Position numbers and translations under genes: made by a program | Part shown: one piece after another, positions 6,131 to 8,700 of the stretch | Layout of the letters: each line of letters starts with the position of its first letter | Position numbering within the stretch: position 1 is the first letter of the stretch | Notes under the pieces: model-generated | What the model saw: the letters and a program-made list of their open reading frames with translations, nothing else | What the model was told of the DNA's origin: nothing | Database searches by the model: none | Source: Anaerolineae bacterium | GTDB lineage: Bacteria > Chloroflexota > Anaerolineae > B4-G1 | NCBI GenBank assembly: GCA_030620125.1 | Contig: JAUXFI010000075.1 | Coordinates: forward strand, 1 to 8,700 | Reading direction: 5' to 3' | DNA length: 8,700 nt

Positions 6131-6294
6131 TGCGTAATAGCGTAACTACGCATCACGAATTACGCAATGCGCATTATTACGGAGGCTGTATTGGATTACC
6201 AGGAATGGCTGTTGGTAATGATCCCTGACCAACGAAGGCGCACACTGCGAGAAGACTCTCCAGTGTACGAAACGTAATTACGCATTACGCATTA
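6121..6294. mobile_element. MITE-like 174-bp element with perfect 18-bp TAATGCG inverted ends
   Basis: TAATGCGTAATGCGTAAT at 6121-6138 is repeated exactly in inverse orientation at 6277-6294. A third, inverted copy (16/18) lies at 6159-6176 and can form a local hairpin with the first. The element is flanked by GATCC (6116-6120 and 6295-6299), a likely 5-bp target duplication. The left arm has period 7, so it places TAA in all three forward frames; it supplies the acyl-CoA dehydrogenase stop (6128-6130). The interior holds a Shine-Dalgarno plus a 28-codon micro-ORF (6191-6277). It also holds a hairpin of ACACTG/CAGTGT plus GAGA/TCTC with an AGAC loop (6242-6266). No transposase is encoded. Confidence 0.8.
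6191..6277 (+). CDS. Possible 28-codon micro-ORF inside the TAATGCG element
   Basis: TTG at 6191 is preceded by GGAGG (6181-6185) at 5-nt spacing and is open for 28 codons to TAA (6275-6277), which overlaps the right inverted arm. The predicted peptide begins (M)DYQEWLLVMIPDQRRR and ends DSPVYET. It has no signal or membrane segment, and I do not recognise it. The GGAGG-CTGTA-TTG arrangement resembles that of etfB itself (GGAGG-TGTATC-TTG). It could be translated, act as an upstream coupling ORF, or be a relic. Confidence 0.3.
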   Translation: MDYQEWLLVMIPDQRRRTLREDSPVYET

Positions 6295-6312
6295 GATCCA
6301 AGGAGGTGTATC

Positions 6313-7125
6313 TTGCACATCGTAGTATGTACCAAATACACGCCTGACTCGGAAGCCAAAATGTCGGTGGACGAGGCGGGCAACGTCTCCTGGGGTGAGT
6401 CGCCATTGATCATCAACCCCTGGGACGAGTACGCCGTGGAGGAGGCCATGCTGCTCCGTGACAAGTACGGCGGAACTGTTACCGTCATCTCGATGGGGCC
6501 GGAGGAGGCGCTGGAGGCCCTGAAGCACGCCGTCGCCATGGGCTGCGACGAGGCCGTGCGTATCTGGGATGAGGCCTGCGTCGGCTCCGACACGCTCGCC
6601 ACCAGCTATGTGCTGGGCAAGGCTATTGAGAAGATGGAGGACGTGGACCTGGTCCTTTTCGGCAAGTCGGCGATTGACGCCGAGACGTGGCAGACTGGTG
6701 CTGCCGTCGCCAGGCGTCTGGGCTATCCCTCGCTGATATACGTGATCAAGATCGCCGAGTTGGACCCCGATGGCAAGACCATCACCGTCGAGCGGTTGCT
6801 GGAGGAAGGGCGACAGGTGGTGTCGGCTCCGCTGCCCGCCGTGGTCAGCACGACCAAGGGCATCAACGAGCCGCGCTACACTTCCTTCATCGGCATCCGC
6901 AAGGCCGCCCGGATGGAGTATCCACTCCAGACGCTGGCCGACATCGGCGCGGAGGCCGACAAAGTGGGCGCGGCCGGCTCCGGCGTGCGCTGGCCGCAGG
7001 TCTTTATGCCGCCGGCGCGCGAGGGTGAGGCCGAAATCATCGCGGGCGAGACGGTCGAGGAAGCGGCCGCGATCCTGGTCGAAGAGCTGCTGGCTGAGAA
7101 GGTGATCTGGGAGGCGATGCAATGA
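6313..7125 (+). CDS. etfB: Electron-transfer flavoprotein subunit beta (EtfB/FixA family)
   Basis: A 270-aa ETF small subunit. With EtfA it forms a heterodimer that carries electrons from or to the acyl-CoA dehydrogenase. Visible features: N-terminal HIVVCTKYTPD; INPWDEYAVEEA at 34-45 (family NPxDEYAxEEA); GSDTLATSYVLGKAIEK at 91-107; the nucleotide-binding segment GKSAIDAETWQTGAAVARRLG at 117-137; and residues 159-179 (VERLLEEGRQVV...PAVVS), which fit the ETF beta signature at every position. TKGINEPRYTSF follows. The start is TTG at 6313, set by a perfect AGGAGG (6301-6306) 6 nt upstream. The next ATG (6361) would remove the conserved first strand. Its stop overlaps the etfA start as ATGA, indicating translational coupling. 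AMP-type versus bifurcating (second FAD) ETF cannot be settled by eye. Confidence 0.96.
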   Translation: MHIVVCTKYTPDSEAKMSVDEAGNVSWGESPLIINPWDEYAVEEAMLLRDKYGGTVTVISMGPEEALEALKHAVAMGCDEAVRIWDEACVGSDTLATSYVLGKAIEKMEDVDLVLFGKSAIDAETWQTGAAVARRLGYPSLIYVIKIAELDPDGKTITVERLLEEGRQVVSAPLPAVVSTTKGINEPRYTSFIGIRKAARMEYPLQTLADIGAEADKVGAAGSGVRWPQVFMPPAREGEAEIIAGETVEEAAAILVEELLAEKVIWEAMQ

Positions 7126-8108
7126 GCAATGACATCTTTGTCTGGGTAGAACAGTTCAAGGGTCAGTCCACAGCAGCTTCCTGGGAGGCTATCGGTGCGG
7201 CTCGCCGGCTGGCGGACGAGCAGGGAGGCAGCGTGACCGCCTGCGTCTTTGGCGGTCAGGGGGTAGAACCCCTGGCACAGGAGGCCATCTCCTACGGGGC
7301 CGATAAGGTGCTCCTGGCCGAGGACGCGACGCTGGCCGACTTTCGGGTCGAGCCGCAGGTCGCACTGCTGGCTCAGGTCGTTCGCGAGGCCGAGCCTGCC
7401 GTCGTCCTCGTGGGCGCGACTTTCCGTGGGCGCGAGTTGGCACCTGCGCTGGCGGTGGAGCTGGATACCGGCTGCATCGCCGACTGCGTCACGCTAGAGT
7501 TCGAGGATGGCCAACTGATCGCCACGCGCCCCATTTACGCGGGCAAGTTACTCTCCAAGTGCGCCATTCCCGAACGGCGGCCGCAGATCTTTACCACCCG
7601 CGTGCGCGCTTTCCTCAAGCCGGAGCCGGATGCCGCCCGCAGCGGTGATGTGACCCGGGTGGAGCCTGTCCTGGCCGAGGACCAAATCTCCTCCAAGGTG
7701 ACAGGGTTCGGGGAGACCGAGGGCGGCGTGAGCCTGGCCGACGCTAGCATCATTGTCTCCGGCGGGCGTGGCGTCGGCGGGCCGGAGGGTTTCGAGCCTG
7801 TGCGCGAGCTGGCGCAAGTGCTGGGCGCTGCAATGGGGGCCTCCCGCGCCGCCGTGGATGCCGGCTGGATCCCCTACGAGCACCAGGTAGGTCAGACCGG
7901 CAAGACAGTCAGCCCCGACCTGTACGTCGCCTGCGGCATCTCGGGCGCGATCCAGCACCAGGCTGGCATGCGCACCAGCAAGGTCATCGTCGCCATCAAC
8001 AAGGACCCCGACGCGCCGATCTTTACGCTGGCGCATTACGGCATCGTGGGCGACCTGTTCAAGGTTGTGCCCGCGCTGACGGCGGCTCTCGAGGAAAAGC
8101 TCGGCTAG
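7122..8108 (+). CDS. etfA: Electron-transfer flavoprotein subunit alpha (EtfA/FixB family)
   Basis: A 328-aa ETF large subunit that holds the electron-transferring FAD. The N-terminal half (1-165) is the alpha/beta domain. Residues 207-328 are the FAD domain. [12 protein letters not shown] at 213-224 contains the conserved flavin Arg216. [13 protein letters not shown] at 251-263 has the VGQTGK loop. Residues 267-293 ([13 protein letters not shown]...VIVAIN) fit the ETF alpha signature throughout, and [16 protein letters not shown] at 298-313 follows. No ferredoxin (CxxCxxC) extension is present, unlike some anaerobe EtfA proteins. The ATG overlaps the etfB stop. The order dehydrogenase-etfB-etfA is that of bcd-etfBA and similar acyl-CoA reductase operons, which suggests a dedicated partner ETF. 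Whether this ETF bifurcates electrons to ferredoxin is open. A 98-bp repeat begins 8 bp after the stop. Confidence 0.96.
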   Translation: MSNDIFVWVEQFKGQSTAASWEAIGAARRLADEQGGSVTACVFGGQGVEPLAQEAISYGADKVLLAEDATLADFRVEPQVALLAQVVREAEPAVVLVGATFRGRELAPALAVELDTGCIADCVTLEFEDGQLIATRPIYAGKLLSKCAIPERRPQIFTTRVRAFLKPEPDAARSGDVTRVEPVLAEDQISSKVTGFGETEGGVSLADASIIVSGGRGVGGPEGFEPVRELAQVLGAAMGASRAAVDAGWIPYEHQVGQTGKTVSPDLYVACGISGAIQHQAGMRTSKVIVAINKDPDAPIFTLAHYGIVGDLFKVVPALTAALEEKLG

Positions 8109-8116
8109 GTTCGGCC

Positions 8117-8214
8117 ACCCTTGCGAAGGTTGCGAATGGCTCTGGCAATGAGGCGTTCTTTGACTGGCAAAGACACTTCTGGCCTGGGATCTGTCGCCTA
8201 ACCTTCGCAAGGGT
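8117..8214. mobile_element. 98-bp inverted-repeat element, copy 1
   Basis: Perfect 15-bp ends: ACCCTTGCGAAGGTT (8117-8131) and its inverse (8200-8214). Compared with copy 2 at 8344-8441, the length is identical and the first 24 bp are identical. A 19-bp core, GGCAAAGACACTTCTGGCC (8166-8184), sits at the same offset and matches at 17/19; the rest has diverged. Inner arms AGGCG (8151-8155)/CGCCT (8195-8199) keep it foldable. It starts 8 bp after the etfA stop. No target duplication is evident. Confidence 0.8.
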
Positions 8215-8225
8215 TCCATTTCAGT

Positions 8226-8262
8226 ACCCCGTTTTCTGGCAACAGGGGACGGGGTTCTTTAT
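8226..8262 (+). terminator. Probable intrinsic terminator of the etfBA transcript
   Basis: ACCCCGT (8226-8232) pairs with ACGGGGT (8249-8255), with an extra CTG/CAG inner pairing. It is followed directly by the T-rich TTCTTTATTGTT. The stem is short and the loop long, so strength is moderate. It is the first T-tract-associated hairpin after etfA. Confidence 0.45.
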
Positions 8263-8289
8263 TGTTGGATGGGTTGTTTGTGTTATAAT
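8262..8289 (+). promoter_or_regulatory. Promoter-like sequence firing into the nested repeats
   Basis: A perfect TATAAT (8284-8289) follows TTGTTG (8262-8267) at 16-bp spacing. Expected start is near 8296, at the left end of the decayed element. Any transcript would be a highly structured RNA of the repeats or the leader of a gene beyond 8700. Confidence 0.35.
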
Positions 8290-8329
8290 TAGCGCTTGAG
8301 GTAACTGCTCAAGTTAACCCTCCCGCAGG

Positions 8330-8461
8330 GTAGCTACTCAACCACCCTTGCGAAGGTTGCGAATGGCCTTGTCGCCGGGGCAACTTTCGGTAGGCAAAGA
8401 CGCTTTTGGCCCGAAAGTTCTCATCAAACCTTCGCAAGGGTTCTCCCGCCTGGGTAGTTAC
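8330..8461. mobile_element. MITE-like element C (about 131 bp) nested in the decayed element
   Basis: Ends GTAGCTACTCA (8330-8340) and TGGGTAGTTAC (8450-8460) are inverted repeats at 9/11. It is flanked by the direct repeat CCCGCAGG (8322-8329, 8462-8469); one extra C at 8461 allows a 9-bp duplication with one mismatch. The cargo is the second 98-bp inverted-repeat element (8344-8441). Confidence 0.7.
8344..8441. mobile_element. 98-bp inverted-repeat element, copy 2
   Basis: The same 15-bp perfect ends as copy 1 (8344-8358, 8427-8441), and the same 19-bp core at the same offset (8393-8411). Its inner stem is AACTTTCGG (8382-8390)/CCGAAAGTT (8411-8419), a different sequence from the copy 1 inner stem but again complementary. 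It forms the whole centre of element C. Confidence 0.8.
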
Positions 8462-8540
8462 CCCGCAGGTTACAATTGGCAGTGTTTGCAGGTTCAAGTA
8501 GTTGGTTGAGATGCACTTTTGCGCCGAAAAAAACGTCGGG

Positions 8541-8655
8541 TCTTTGGGAGTTTGCGTGGCTGGTATATTGGAGTCCCGAACTTGTTCGGGTTCTTCGCGT
8601 GGCAACCCCAACAAGTTGGGGAGTCCGACACCCTGACCACGCGAATTCCCAAAGA
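8541..8655. repeat. Second branched element: closing stem plus two hairpins with complementary loops
   Basis: Closing stem TCTTTGGGA (8541-8549)/TCCCAAAGA (8647-8655), then GCGTGG (8554-8559)/CCACGC (8637-8642). Inside are hairpin 1, CCCGAA-CTTG-TTCGGG (8575-8590), and hairpin 2, CCCCAA-CAAG-TTGGGG (8606-8621). The loops CTTG and CAAG are reverse complements, and hairpin 2 is an inverted copy of hairpin 1 at 14/16 with compensated stem pairs. The right arm can alternatively fold on itself as TCCCAAAG-AG-CTTTGGGA (8647-8664). Its sequence is unrelated to the element at 871-996, but the plan is the same. Confidence 0.65.
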
Positions 8656-8700
8656 GCTTTGGGATTTGCTCCAAGGGGATTGCCAAATTCCCGCTTTTGG

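Larger units (their letters stand above)
8301..8540. mobile_element. Decayed relative of element A, split by a later insertion
   Basis: The left part (GTAACTGCTCAAGTTAACCCTCCCGCAGG, 8301-8329) closely matches element A at 1005-1032. The part after the insertion (from 8470) aligns with element A from about 1033 (GGTTAC-ATT, then GTG-T-GCAGG). It stays recognisable to about 8530, mostly through transitions. The right terminal repeat is missing. The insert lies at 8330-8461. Confidence 0.6.
8109..8700. other. Gene-free region made of nested small repeats
   Basis: No gene is supported. In order it holds a 98-bp inverted-repeat element (8117-8214), a probable terminator (8226-8260), a promoter-like sequence (8262-8289), a decayed relative of element A (8301-8329 plus 8470 to about 8540) split by a newer insertion (8330-8461) that contains the second 98-bp copy, and a branched hairpin-pair element (8541-8655). 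The final 45 bp contains no recognised feature apart from the palindrome at 8647-8664. Confidence 0.75.

Noticed and set aside
6191..6220. Internal promoter for etfB inside the TAATGCG element
   Set aside because: TTGGAT with a poor GGTAAT-type -10; not convincing beside the acd promoter upstream.
6361..6363. ATG as the etfB start
   Set aside because: It would delete the conserved first beta strand; the TTG at 6313 has a perfect AGGAGG.
8117..8441. CRISPR-like pair of repeats
   Set aside because: Only two 98-bp copies with inverted ends, no regular short direct repeats and spacers, and no cas genes.
7548..8686. Two minus-strand frames sharing an EPLRR...SVFA...HSQPSQGW peptide
   Set aside because: The shared peptide is just the two 98-bp repeat copies read in the same frame; neither has a credible start, and one overlaps etfA antisense.

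Overview
The window looks like chromosomal DNA of a GC-rich, probably anaerobic or facultative bacterium. My best guess is a member of the Chloroflexota (Anaerolineae-like). This rests on the class II aldolase sequence, the Flp-type pilin-like N-terminus, the acyl-CoA dehydrogenase C-terminus and the abundance of small palindromic repeats, all judged from memory and not by a search.

The left half carries five genes on the minus strand. From right to left they are: a membrane-anchored TPR protein (4727-3318), a DPPW-type SAM-dependent methyltransferase (3007-2216), a pilin-like protein with a large C-terminal domain (2166-1618), a single-pass membrane protein with a carboxypeptidase-regulatory-like domain (1604-1137), and the first 229 codons of a class II fructose-bisphosphate aldolase (689-1, running off the left edge). 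The right half is a plus-strand module: acyl-CoA dehydrogenase (4931-6130), electron-transfer flavoprotein beta (6313-7125) and alpha (7122-8108). The dehydrogenase oxidises or reduces an acyl-CoA, and EtfAB carries its electrons. Gene order is as in bcd-etfBA operons. The two halves are divergent around a 203-bp region with a promoter for each side and a 13-bp inverted repeat between them.

The intergenic DNA is the unusual part. Nearly every gap holds small, highly structured, transposon-like elements. (1) A family with ends of the form GTWRCTRCTCA occurs at 1005-1125, 3035-3176 and 8330-8460. Each copy is flanked by an exact 8-bp direct repeat, yet the interiors are unrelated. The third copy is nested inside an older, decayed relative of the first. 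(2) A 174-bp element (6121-6294) with perfect 18-bp inverted ends built from a TAATGCG heptamer is flanked by GATCC, supplies the acyl-CoA dehydrogenase stop codon and carries a 28-codon micro-ORF. (3) Two 98-bp elements with identical 15-bp inverted ends lie at 8117-8214 and 8344-8441. (4) Two unrelated elements (871-996 and 8541-8655) share one architecture: a closing stem around a pair of hairpins whose loops are complementary. Three elements sit within 0-8 bp of a stop codon. I found no CRISPR array, rRNA, tRNA, defence system or transposase gene.
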